From positions 62,001-126,000 of the forward strand of contig NZ_OLMK01000014.1 of assembly GCF_900290235.1 (NCBI RefSeq): a DNA stretch of 64,000 nucleotides, given 5' to 3'. The position numbers and the translations under genes were made by a program. The notes beneath the pieces were generated by a model. It did not search any database. It was not told the origin of the DNA and saw only the letters and a program-made list of their open reading frames with translations. Shown here in pieces: positions 34,245 to 41,965 of the stretch (positions are counted from its first letter, which is position 1; each line of letters opens with the position of its first letter). This DNA is from Streptomyces sp. MA5143a. Its GTDB lineage: Bacteria; Actinomycetota; Actinomycetes; Streptomycetales; Streptomycetaceae.

Positions 34245-35955
34245 GCAGGAGCGGGCGCGGATCTGCTCCGACAGCGAACTCGGCGCCGGCAACGTCCTGT
34301 ACCGGCTGAAGGAGTACGACCGCGCCCTCGACGAGCCCGTCCTACGGTTCGACGGCACCTGGCGGGCCCCCGACGGCAGCCACCCGGAGGTCCTGACGCT
34401 CGGGCAGTTGTACGAGGTGGTCGAGGCGTACGCGGGCTGGTACGCGGCCCGGGGGGTGCGGCCCCGTGACCCGGTGGCGATCCACTCGTACACGGCGGCC
34501 GAGTTCGCGGTGAACTTCCTGGCGCTCACGGCGCTCGGCGCGATCCCCTCGTTCGTCAACGGCAATCTGTCGCCGGAGATCGCCCGCGAGTACGTCCGCC
34601 GGCAGGGTGTGGTGGGCGCCTTCACCGACGAGGCGCACCACGAGGTGCTGGCGGGGGCGCCCGGCCTCGGCTTCTGTGCGACCGCCGCCGGGATCCGGCC
34701 GGAGGACCGGGAGTCGCTCCCGGCGTCGTACCCCTACCGGCACGACCCCGGCGACCCGGTGCTGATCTCCCACTCGTCGGGCACCACGGGCCTGCCCAAG
34801 GGGGTGCCGCACACGCACCGGACCCTGATGTACGCGCAGCTGCACCGGCTGCGCTACTCCACCGGCACCGACATGGAGCGCACGCTGGTCGGGCTGCCGG
34901 GCGCGCACAACGCGATGGTGGCGACGCTGATGTACTGCCTGCTGCTGCGCACCGACATCAAGCTGCTGTCCAGTCAGCGCGGCACGGACGTGCTGGACGC
35001 CATCGAGGAGTTCCGTCCGACGACGGTACTGGCGTTCGCCGGGACGTTCGGCGAGATGGCCGCCCAGGATCTGTCGGCGCGTGATCTGTCGAGCGTGCAG
35101 GTGTGGTTCAACACCGGGGACGCGGCGCACGAGGCGCACATCCGGGCGCTCGTGCGGCACGGCAGCCATGTCGAGATCCGCCGGGATCTCAGCCGTACGC
35201 GCGTCGACGGATCGGTGTTCGTGGACGGGCTCGGTTCGTCGGAGGCCGGCTACTCGGTCTTCCACAACCGGCACACCAAGGACACCTCGGCATACGCGCG
35301 CTGTGTGGGCAAGCCGATCAGCTTCGCGGAGGCCGCCGTGCTCGCCGAGGACGGCACCCCGCTGCCGCCCGGACAGATCGGCCGGCTGGGTCTCAAGTCG
35401 CCGACGCTGACGCCGGGTTACTGGAACGACTCGCTGACCTGGAACCGGATGCGGCTCGGCGGCTACTGGCTCACCGGCGACCTCGCCCACCAGGACGAGG
35501 AGGGCAACTTCTACCACCTGGACCGGTCCCCGGACGCCATCCGCACCGCCGCCGGCATCGTCTTCAGCACCCGCACCGAGGAGGTGCTGCTGGCGGAGGT
35601 CCCCGGGCTCGCCGACTGCACGGTGGTCGGGGTCGCCCCCGACGGCGTACGGGCGGACTGGGACGGCGACGGGGAGGCCGAGGCGTACGCGCTGCTCCAG
35701 CTCGCCGACGAGGGCGCGACCGGGGACGGCGGCGCGGGCGGCACGGGTGACGAGGAGTGGACCGCGCGCGTCAATTCGGTGCTGACGGCGGCGGGTCTTC
35801 CGCCGGTGACGCGGGCCCTGCGGATGAGGCCGGACGACGTGGCCAAGGGCGCCACCGGCAAGGTTCTGAAACGAGTGATGCGCGACAGGTTCGCCGCCGG
35901 TCCGGCCGACGCGGCCGGCGCCCCGGCCGACACCGTCGCCGAGGAGCACGCATGA
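34231..35955 (+). CDS. AMP-forming ligase (second of two)
   Basis: A 574-residue ANL ligase, longer than the first. The P-loop is ISHSSGTTGLPKGVPHTH, the usual Y-G-x-T-E is replaced by GLGSSEAGYSVF, the hinge is YWLTGDLAHQDEEG, and the catalytic Lys is in GATGKVLKRVMRD. It may load, release or modify the product. ANL-type proteins also act as ATP-dependent diazotases in cremeomycin and 3-aminocoumarate pathways, so that role must be considered, although no nitrite-making genes are seen here. Confidence 0.75.
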   Translation: MLISRQERARICSDSELGAGNVLYRLKEYDRALDEPVLRFDGTWRAPDGSHPEVLTLGQLYEVVEAYAGWYAARGVRPRDPVAIHSYTAAEFAVNFLALTALGAIPSFVNGNLSPEIAREYVRRQGVVGAFTDEAHHEVLAGAPGLGFCATAAGIRPEDRESLPASYPYRHDPGDPVLISHSSGTTGLPKGVPHTHRTLMYAQLHRLRYSTGTDMERTLVGLPGAHNAMVATLMYCLLLRTDIKLLSSQRGTDVLDAIEEFRPTTVLAFAGTFGEMAAQDLSARDLSSVQVWFNTGDAAHEAHIRALVRHGSHVEIRRDLSRTRVDGSVFVDGLGSSEAGYSVFHNRHTKDTSAYARCVGKPISFAEAAVLAEDGTPLPPGQIGRLGLKSPTLTPGYWNDSLTWNRMRLGGYWLTGDLAHQDEEGNFYHLDRSPDAIRTAAGIVFSTRTEEVLLAEVPGLADCTVVGVAPDGVRADWDGDGEAEAYALLQLADEGATGDGGAGGTGDEEWTARVNSVLTAAGLPPVTRALRMRPDDVAKGATGKVLKRVMRDRFAAGPADAAGAPADTVAEEHA

Positions 35956-36506
35956 GCACGCGTACGGATGACGGCACCGTCAACCACCGGGCCGCGACCG
36001 TGGAGGCGTACCGCCTGTGGTGGCAGCACGACGCCCACTGGTACCAGGGGGTGGCCGCCAGATTCGGTCAGGAGGCGGCGAACGAGATCAACGCCGAGGC
36101 GCTGCGCAAGGTCGCCCTGCACGTCGGACAGCGCGTCGCCCGCCTCGCCGGGCCGCTCCCCGACTCCGGTGACGTCCGCAAGGACCTGGAGGAGCTGCGC
36201 CGCCGCTACGACGACTGCGGCGACCGGATGTTCCCGCCCGAGCTGCGCAACGCCTCCACCGAGGTCGAGGACGACGATCTGATCGTCCTCACGCTGAGGC
36301 GGAACTTCGCGATCACCATGGTCCGCATGGCGGGTTCCCTGGAGGGATACCGCTGCCCCTGCACCGCCGTCCACGCGGGCTGGTCCGAGGGGCTCGGCGT
36401 GACCCTGGCCGAGAACCGCGCCGAGAGCTGTCTGCGCGAGGGCGACAAGGCGTGCCGACTGCTGATGCGGGTCTCCGCGCCCGCCCCGGCCGGAACGGAG
36501 GGCTGA
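35952..36506 (+). CDS. Unrecognised 184-residue Cys-containing protein
   Basis: Overlaps the ligase stop by ATGA, so it belongs to the cluster. The N-terminal half (WWQHDAHWYQGVAARFGQEA and following helices) resembles DUF6125 / ATC-hydrolase-like proteins. The C-terminal half has YRCPCTAVHAGWSEG and a C-x7-C end (ESCLREGDKACRL), which recalls V4R-type metal or small-molecule domains. I cannot name its reaction. No other protein here looks like a dehydratase, so it may fill a missing step. No signal peptide or membrane segment. Confidence 0.7.
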   Translation: MSTRTDDGTVNHRAATVEAYRLWWQHDAHWYQGVAARFGQEAANEINAEALRKVALHVGQRVARLAGPLPDSGDVRKDLEELRRRYDDCGDRMFPPELRNASTEVEDDDLIVLTLRRNFAITMVRMAGSLEGYRCPCTAVHAGWSEGLGVTLAENRAESCLREGDKACRLLMRVSAPAPAGTEG

Positions 36507-36509
36507 GGC

Positions 36510-37430
36510 ATGCGGATCCTTGTCGCAGGGGCCACCGGAGTGGTCGGGCATCCCCTGGTGGGCGCGCTGCGGGAGCGCGGCCACGAGGTGAGCGCACTCG
36601 TCCGGAAGGGGGCCCGCGACCGGGCTCCCGACGCGGACGAAATGGTGGTCGCCGACGCCCTCGACGGTGCGGCGCTGCTGTCGGCGGTGTCGGCCGCCCG
36701 GCCCGAGGTGATCGTCCATCAGATGTCGGCCCTGCGGCTGCTGCCCGACGACCCTCCGGCGGCGTTCGCGCAGACGGCGCGGCTGCGCATCGAGGGCACC
36801 GCGAACCTGATCGCGGCGGCCCGCGCCGCCGGTGCGCGCCGGCTGGTCGCCCAGTCCATCGCCTTCGCCGCCGCGCCCGCCGGGGAGCCGGTCCTCGACG
36901 AGGACGCCCCGCTGTACGTGGACGCCCCCGATCCCGGCTGGGCGGCGACCGTAGGTGCGGTCGCCGAGCTGGAACGGCAGGTGCTGGGCGCCGGCCTGGA
37001 GGGGGTGGTGCTGCGGTACGGCACCCTGTACGGCCCCCGCACCGCGTACGCCCGTACCGGCGGCGCCGCGCAGGCCGTGCTGGCCGGGCAGCTGCCGTTG
37101 CCCGGCGGTGGCTCCGGGATCATGTCGTTCCTGCATGTGGAGGACGCGGTGGGCGCGGCCGTGGCGGCCGTCGAGGCGGACGCGACCGGCGTGTTCCATG
37201 TGACGGACGACGACCCGGCCCCGGCCGCGCAGTGGCTCCCCCACTTCGCGCGGGCGCTCGCCGCGCCCTCCCCCCGTACGGTTCCCGCGGCCCTCGCGCC
37301 CCGGCTGCTCGGCTGGTTCATGGCGCACCAGCTGACCTCCGCCCACGGCGCGGCCAACGCCCGGGCGCGGGCCCGGCTGGGCTGGAAGCCGGCGCGGCCG
37401 AGCTGGCGCGACGCGCTGGGCCGGGAATGA
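36510..37430 (+). CDS. Atypical extended SDR (NAD-dependent epimerase/dehydratase-like)
   Basis: A 306-residue Rossmann protein. The cofactor loop is LVAGATGVVGHPLV, and AQSIAFA supplies the usual Ser. Where extended SDRs have Y-x3-K, this protein reads ATVGAVAELERQ, so both Tyr and Lys are missing; VVLRYGTLYGPRT follows as normal. It may reduce an unusual substrate or act without the canonical proton relay. It starts three bases after the upstream gene and ends in an ATGA overlap with a 44-codon ORF. Confidence 0.75.
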   Translation: MRILVAGATGVVGHPLVGALRERGHEVSALVRKGARDRAPDADEMVVADALDGAALLSAVSAARPEVIVHQMSALRLLPDDPPAAFAQTARLRIEGTANLIAAARAAGARRLVAQSIAFAAAPAGEPVLDEDAPLYVDAPDPGWAATVGAVAELERQVLGAGLEGVVLRYGTLYGPRTAYARTGGAAQAVLAGQLPLPGGGSGIMSFLHVEDAVGAAVAAVEADATGVFHVTDDDPAPAAQWLPHFARALAAPSPRTVPAALAPRLLGWFMAHQLTSAHGAANARARARLGWKPARPSWRDALGRE

Positions 37431-37561
37431 CCGGTCCCGACCGTGCCGTCACCGTCCGCGTGATCGGCGCCGCACCCGACGACAGCGTGGTCCGTACGAC
37501 GACCGTGTGGCGCTGTCCGACGACGATCGGAACCAGCGAGCAGAGAGGGAGTGCACGATGA
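37427..37561 (+). CDS. Possible 44-residue peptide coupled on both sides
   Basis: An ORF starting MTGPDRAVTVRVIGA and ending SEQRGSAR. Its ATG shares bases with the SDR stop and its TGA with the next ATG (ATGA on both ends). The first 33 or so codons have mostly G/C third bases. It lacks an obvious domain. It may be a real small protein or a coupling leader for the FabG-type gene. Confidence 0.35.
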   Translation: MTGPDRAVTVRVIGAAPDDSVVRTTTVWRCPTTIGTSEQRGSAR

Positions 37562-38274
37562 CAGGGACGGCGGCCCGTTCGGTCCTCGTCACCGGGGGGA
37601 ACCGGGGCATCGGTCTGGCCATAGCCCGGCGTTTCGTCACGGCCGGCGACCGGGTCACGGTCACCTACCGGGGCGAGGAGCCCCCCGCCGGTGAGAACGT
37701 CCTCGCCGTCCGGTGCGACGTCACGGACGGCGAGCAGGTCGATCAGGCGTTCAAGGAGGCGGAGGCGGCCCACGGTGAGGTGTCGGTGCTGGTCGCCAAC
37801 GCGGGCTTCACCCTGGACCGGCTGCTGCTGCGGATGACCGAGGACGACTTCACCTCGGTCGTCGACACCAACCTCACGGGGGCCTTCCGGGTCGCCCGGC
37901 GGGCGGTGCGCGGGATGCTCCGCGCGGGCCACGGCCGTATCGTCCTGATCTCCTCCACAGCCGCCCTGCACGGCGCCCCCGGCCAGACCAACTACGCGGC
38001 GGCCAAGGCGGGCCTCGTCGGCTTCGCCCGCGCCCTCACCCAGGAGCTGGGCGCCCGCGACATCACCTGCAACGTCGTCGCCCCCGGCCTCACCGAGACC
38101 GACATGAGCCGCGCCCTCACCCCGGAGCAGCGCCGTGAGCTGCTGCGCACCACCCCGGCGGGCCGGCTGGGCCGGCCCGAGGAGGTCGCCGACGCGGTGG
38201 CGTTCCTGGCCGGCGCCGGCTATGTGCGCGGCGCCGTGATCCCGGTCGACGGAGGCGCCGGCCTCGGGCACTGA
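37558..38274 (+). CDS. FabG-type 3-oxoacyl-ACP reductase
   Basis: A 238-residue classical SDR. It has the cofactor motif VLVTGGNRGIGLAIA, LVANAGFTLD, catalytic Ser in ISSTAALHG, Tyr-x3-Lys in TNYAAAKAG and the VDGGAGLGH C-terminus of FabG. It should reduce the beta-keto group after each condensation. ATG follows AGGGAG by seven bases. Last gene of the cluster, ending at a strong terminator. The primary-metabolism fabG of Streptomyces lies beside an enoyl reductase, which is not the case here. Confidence 0.87.
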   Translation: MTGTAARSVLVTGGNRGIGLAIARRFVTAGDRVTVTYRGEEPPAGENVLAVRCDVTDGEQVDQAFKEAEAAHGEVSVLVANAGFTLDRLLLRMTEDDFTSVVDTNLTGAFRVARRAVRGMLRAGHGRIVLISSTAALHGAPGQTNYAAAKAGLVGFARALTQELGARDITCNVVAPGLTETDMSRALTPEQRRELLRTTPAGRLGRPEEVADAVAFLAGAGYVRGAVIPVDGGAGLGH

Positions 38275-38278
38275 GACA

Positions 38279-38318
38279 GGGTGGGGAGGGGCTTGGAGTG
38301 CCTCCCCCCTCCCCACCC
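38279..38318. terminator. Terminator between the cluster and pgi
   Basis: Arms GGGTGGGGAGGGG (38279-38291) and CCCCTCCCCACCC (38306-38318) pair perfectly over 13 bp with a 14-base loop. It marks the right edge of the biosynthetic operon and the end of the convergent pgi gene. Confidence 0.8.
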
Positions 38319-38324
38319 GATCCA

Positions 38325-39980
38325 CTACCGGCGGCCGCGCAGCTCCCGGTACTTGGCGACCAGGGCCCGCGTGGACGCGTCCAGACCCGGCACCTCGGCG
38401 CCCTCGGTCAGGGCGGGTTCGACCCGCTTGGCGAGGACCTTGCCCAGCTCGACGCCCCACTGGTCGAAGGAGTCGATGTTCCAGACGGCGCCCTGGACGA
38501 ACACCTTGTGCTCGTACAGCGCGATCAGCTGGCCGAGGACCGACGGGGTCAGTTCCTTCGCCAGGATCGTGGTCGTGGGGTGGTTGCCCTTGAACGTCTT
38601 GTGCGGCACCAGGTCCTCGGCCACGCCCTCGGCCCGCACCTCGTCCGGTGTCTTGCCGAAGGCCAGCGCCTGCGTCTGGGCGAAGAAGTTCGCCATCAGC
38701 AGGTCGTGCTGGGCCCTGAACCGCTCACCGAGATCGGCGACCGGCTCGGCGAAGCCGATGAAGTCCGCCGGGATCAGCTTCGTGCCCTGGTGGATCAGCT
38801 GGTAGTAGGCGTGCTGCCCGTTCGTGCCCGGCGTGCCCCAGACCACCGGCCCGGTCTGCCACTCGACCTCCTGGCCGTCACGTCCCACGTACTTGCCGTT
38901 GGACTCCATGTCGAGCTGCTGGAGGTACGCCGTGAACTTGGACAGGTAGTGGCTGTACGGCAGGACGGCGTGGGACTGGGCGTCGTGGAAGTTGCCGTAC
39001 CAGATGCCGAGCAGGCCCAGCAGCAGCGGCACATTGGACTCGGCGGGCGCGGTGCGGAAGTGTTCGTCGACGATCCGAAAGCCGTCGAGCATCTCCCGGA
39101 AGCGGTCCGGGCCGATCGCGATCATCAGCGACAGACCGATCGCCGAGTCGTACGAGTAGCGGCCGCCGACCCAGTCCCAGAACTCGAACATGTTGGCGGT
39201 GTCGATACCGAAGTCCGACACCTTCCCGGCGTTCGTCGAGAGCGCCACGAAGTGCTTGGCGACGGCCTCGGGGCCCGCCTTCAGCTCGGTCAGCAGCCAG
39301 TCGCGGGCGGAGGTCGCGTTGGTGATCGTCTCGATCGTGGTGAACGTCTTCGAGGCGATGACGAACAGCGTCTCCGCCGCGTCCAGGTCCCGGACGGCCT
39401 CGTGCAGGTCGGCTCCGTCGACGTTCGACACGAAGCGGACGACCAGGTCGCGGTCGGTGTAGGAGCGCAGCACCTCGTACGCCATGGCCGGGCCCAGGTC
39501 CGAGCCGCCGATGCCGACGTTGACGATGTTCTTGATGCGCCTGCCGGTGTGTCCGGTCCACTCGCCGGAGCGGATCCGCTCGGCGAAGCCGGCCATCCTG
39601 TCGAGGACGGCGTGCACGGCCGGCACCACGTTCTCGCCGTCGACCTCGATCACCGCGTCACGCGGGGCGCGCAGCGCCGTGTGCAGGACGGCGCGGTCCT
39701 CGGTGGTGTTGATCTTCTCGCCGCGGAACATGGCGTCCCGCAGTCCGAACACATCGGTCGCGGCGGCCAGCTCCCGCAGCAGCCGCAGTGTCTCGTCGGT
39801 GACCAGGTGCTTGGAGTAGTCGACGTGCAGATCGCCGACCTCCAGCGTGTACCCGGTGCCGCGCCCGGGGTCGGCCGCGAACAACTCCCGCAGCTCCACG
39901 TCGCCCAGCTGCTCCCGGTGCTCGGCCAGCGCCGTCCACTCGGGCGTCTGGTTGAGCCTGGTACGGCTTTCTGCGTTCAT
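38325..39980 (-). CDS. pgi: Glucose-6-phosphate isomerase
   Basis: A 551-residue isomerase joining glucose-6-P and fructose-6-P. Motifs are [50 protein letters not shown] with the active Glu/His region [16 protein letters not shown] and the C-terminal Lys in [10 protein letters not shown]. Full length and normal codon use. Leftward, single gene, directly next to the aromatic cluster. Confidence 0.95.
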   Translation of the reverse strand: MNAESRTRLNQTPEWTALAEHREQLGDVELRELFAADPGRGTGYTLEVGDLHVDYSKHLVTDETLRLLRELAAATDVFGLRDAMFRGEKINTTEDRAVLHTALRAPRDAVIEVDGENVVPAVHAVLDRMAGFAERIRSGEWTGHTGRRIKNIVNVGIGGSDLGPAMAYEVLRSYTDRDLVVRFVSNVDGADLHEAVRDLDAAETLFVIASKTFTTIETITNATSARDWLLTELKAGPEAVAKHFVALSTNAGKVSDFGIDTANMFEFWDWVGGRYSYDSAIGLSLMIAIGPDRFREMLDGFRIVDEHFRTAPAESNVPLLLGLLGIWYGNFHDAQSHAVLPYSHYLSKFTAYLQQLDMESNGKYVGRDGQEVEWQTGPVVWGTPGTNGQHAYYQLIHQGTKLIPADFIGFAEPVADLGERFRAQHDLLMANFFAQTQALAFGKTPDEVRAEGVAEDLVPHKTFKGNHPTTTILAKELTPSVLGQLIALYEHKVFVQGAVWNIDSFDQWGVELGKVLAKRVEPALTEGAEVPGLDASTRALVAKYRELRGRR

Positions 39981-40220
39981 CTCGGACTTCAGCCTTCTTT
40001 CCTACTGGTCCTGCGTACCTTGCCCCGCTGCCGGTCCCAACCTAATTGATCACGGGACGACACGAGCGGTCGTCCCTCCGTGGTCCGGCTCGACAACAGA
40101 TACGTCGGCCGTGCGCACCGGTGTCAGCGTGTCGAGGGACAGGAGACGAACAGGAGGGAAAGCGGCGCCCGGCGAACGACTACGGCCGGACACCCCGAGG
40201 TGCCCGGCCGGCCGCACTTC

Positions 40221-40556
40221 CTAGATCTCGCCCCGCAGTTTGGCGAGCGCCTCGGCGAGGATCGCCTCGCCGTCCGCGTCGCTGCGTCGCTCCCGCACAT
40301 AGGCGAGGTGCGTCTTGTAGGGCTCGGTGCGCGGTGGGTCCGGCGGGTTGTCCCGGTCCTGTCCGGCCGGGAAGCCGCAGCGCGGGCAGTCCCAGGTGTC
40401 GGGGACCTGCGCGTCGCTTGCGAAGCTCGGCTGGGTCTCGTGTCCGTTGGAGCACCAGAAGGAGATGCGAAGCCGGGGTGCGGACTCGCCGCGCTCGGCT
40501 TCGCCCATCGGCCCCGCCCCGACCCGGCTTCCTCGGATCGCGTTGCCACTTGCCAC
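40221..40556 (-). CDS. RbpA-family RNA polymerase-binding protein (zinc-type paralogue)
   Basis: A 111-residue RbpA-like protein. The basic start RGSRVGAG matches the sigma/core linker of RbpA and the C-terminal helix AYVRERRSDADGEAILAEA the sigma-interacting domain. The central core has SFWCSNGHE and WDCPRCGFP, a C-x3-H/C-x2-C zinc knuckle that Mycobacterium RbpA lacks. It should bind RNA polymerase and favour some sigma factors. I believe it is the second RbpA-like protein of Streptomyces rather than the main one. Confidence 0.8.
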   Translation of the reverse strand: MASGNAIRGSRVGAGPMGEAERGESAPRLRISFWCSNGHETQPSFASDAQVPDTWDCPRCGFPAGQDRDNPPDPPRTEPYKTHLAYVRERRSDADGEAILAEALAKLRGEI

Positions 40557-40681
40557 GGTCGTAACTCCCTGCGTGATGGTGCGGCGAAGCGAGTCGGCGT
40601 TTCGCTTCGCTGCGAGCGCCTCAGTCTACGTAAGGCCCAACGCGCGTCCAGTGGTTGGAGTTACCTCCCATCCCAGACGCG

Positions 40682-40728
40682 AGCCCCATGATAGGCCGCG
40701 CTCGAAGTCGCGTACCCAGCATGGGGCT
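40682..40728 (-). terminator. Possible long-loop hairpin downstream of secG
   Basis: AGCCCCATG (40682-40690) pairs with CATGGGGCT (40720-40728) across a 29-base loop, between secG and the RbpA-like gene. The stem is short for such a loop. Nothing else is seen in 40557-40780, including no tRNA. Confidence 0.35.
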
Positions 40729-40780
40729 TTACGTGCGGATTGGTGCGTCCGTGACGCGTTGTCCTACGCGGACCCGAGGG

Positions 40781-41017
40781 TCAGTTGTTGACCTTCATGA
40801 GGATGCCGAGTACGACAATGCACGCGAACCACAGCAGACCGACCACCACGGTGATCCGGTCGAGGTTGCGCTCGGCGACCGAGGAGCCGCCGACGGACGA
40901 CTGCATGCCGCCACCGAACATGTCGGAGAGGCCGCCGCCCTTGCCCTTGTGCATCAGCACCAGCAGCATCAGCAACCCGCTGAAGACGATCAGGGCGATC
41001 GAGAACCCCATAACCAC
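40781..41017 (-). CDS. secG: Preprotein translocase subunit SecG
   Basis: A 78-residue protein with two membrane helices around the conserved loop MHKGKGGGLSDMFGGGM. SecG assists SecYE during protein export. I chose the GTG at 41017 (VVMGFSIALIVFS), with GAGGAAG about 12 bases upstream; the ATG at 41011 would lose two residues. It is downstream of tpiA in the leftward gap-pgk-tpiA-secG row, as in other actinomycetes. Confidence 0.9.
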   Translation of the reverse strand: MVMGFSIALIVFSGLLMLLVLMHKGKGGGLSDMFGGGMQSSVGGSSVAERNLDRITVVVGLLWFACIVVLGILMKVNN

Positions 41018-41170
41018 GGCTGGACCAACTTCCTCGGATCTGGATGGACGACAGGGGCATGGCGGCTGAGCCATGCCCCCGCAAGACTACGACGTTACGC
41101 CGCTACCGCCTACTCACCTTTTCCTGATCGCCGTCGGGACGCTCTGATCCGGTGTCGGGAGGCCGACGGC

Positions 41171-41959
41171 TCACTGGTCACGGAAGCGCACGATCTTGAC
41201 GAACTCGTCCGCGTCCAGGGAGGCGCCGCCGACGAGGGCGCCGTCGATGTCGGCCTGGGCCATGATCTCGGCGACGTTGCCGGCCTTGACGGAGCCGCCG
41301 TACTGGATGCGGACCTGGTCGGCCAGCTCCTGGCTGTACAGCTCGGTCAGCTTGGCACGGATGGCCGCGCAGACCTCCTGGGCGTCGTCGGCGCCGCAGA
41401 CCTTGCCGGTGCCGATGGCCCACACGGGCTCGTAGGCGATGACGACGGTCTCGGCGTGCTCGGCGGGGACGTCCTTCAGGCCGCCCTCGACCTGGGCGAG
41501 GGTGTGGGAGACGTGGTTGCCCGCCTCGCGGACCTCCAGCTCCTCACCGACGCAGAGGATCGGGGTGAGGCCGTGCTTGAAGGCGGCCTTGACCTTGGCG
41601 TTGACGATCTCGTCGGTCTCGTCGTGGTACTGGCGGCGCTCGGAGTGGCCGACCGCCACGAAGGTGCACTTGAGCTTGGCCAGCATCGGGCCGGAGATCT
41701 CGCCGGTGTAGGCGCCGGAGTCGTGGGCCGACAGGTCCTGGGCACCGTACTTGATCTTGAGCTTGTCGCCGTCGACGAGGGTCTGCACGGACCGCAGGTC
41801 GGTGAAGGGGGGCAGGACCGCGACCTCGCAGGCCTCGTAGTCCTTGTCGGCCAGGGCGAAGGCGAGCTTCTGGACGTGGGCGATGGCCTCGAGGTGGTTG
41901 AGGTTCATCTTCCAGTTGCCCGCCATCAGGGGCAGGCGGCCGTTTTCAACAGCAGTCAT
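41171..41959 (-). CDS. tpiA: Triose-phosphate isomerase
   Basis: A 262-residue TIM-barrel enzyme. The Lys is in [10 protein letters not shown], the electrophilic His in [10 protein letters not shown] and the catalytic Glu in [14 protein letters not shown]; the phosphate loop is YGGSVKAGN. It interconverts dihydroxyacetone phosphate and glyceraldehyde-3-P. It starts six bases after pgk. Confidence 0.96.
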   Translation of the reverse strand: MTAVENGRLPLMAGNWKMNLNHLEAIAHVQKLAFALADKDYEACEVAVLPPFTDLRSVQTLVDGDKLKIKYGAQDLSAHDSGAYTGEISGPMLAKLKCTFVAVGHSERRQYHDETDEIVNAKVKAAFKHGLTPILCVGEELEVREAGNHVSHTLAQVEGGLKDVPAEHAETVVIAYEPVWAIGTGKVCGADDAQEVCAAIRAKLTELYSQELADQVRIQYGGSVKAGNVAEIMAQADIDGALVGGASLDADEFVKIVRFRDQ

Positions 41960-41965
41960 CGAGGG

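Noticed and set aside
37431..37557. An operator or promoter between the SDR and the FabG-type gene
   Set aside because: No symmetric site or promoter hexamers were found; the stretch is better explained by the coupled 44-codon ORF.
28080..38274. The ACP/KS/FabG genes as the housekeeping fatty acid synthase
   Set aside because: The Streptomyces fatty acid genes occur as fabD-fabH-acpP-fabF. Here there are two ACPs, a KS-like partner, ligases and 3,4-AHBA genes, which fit secondary metabolism.
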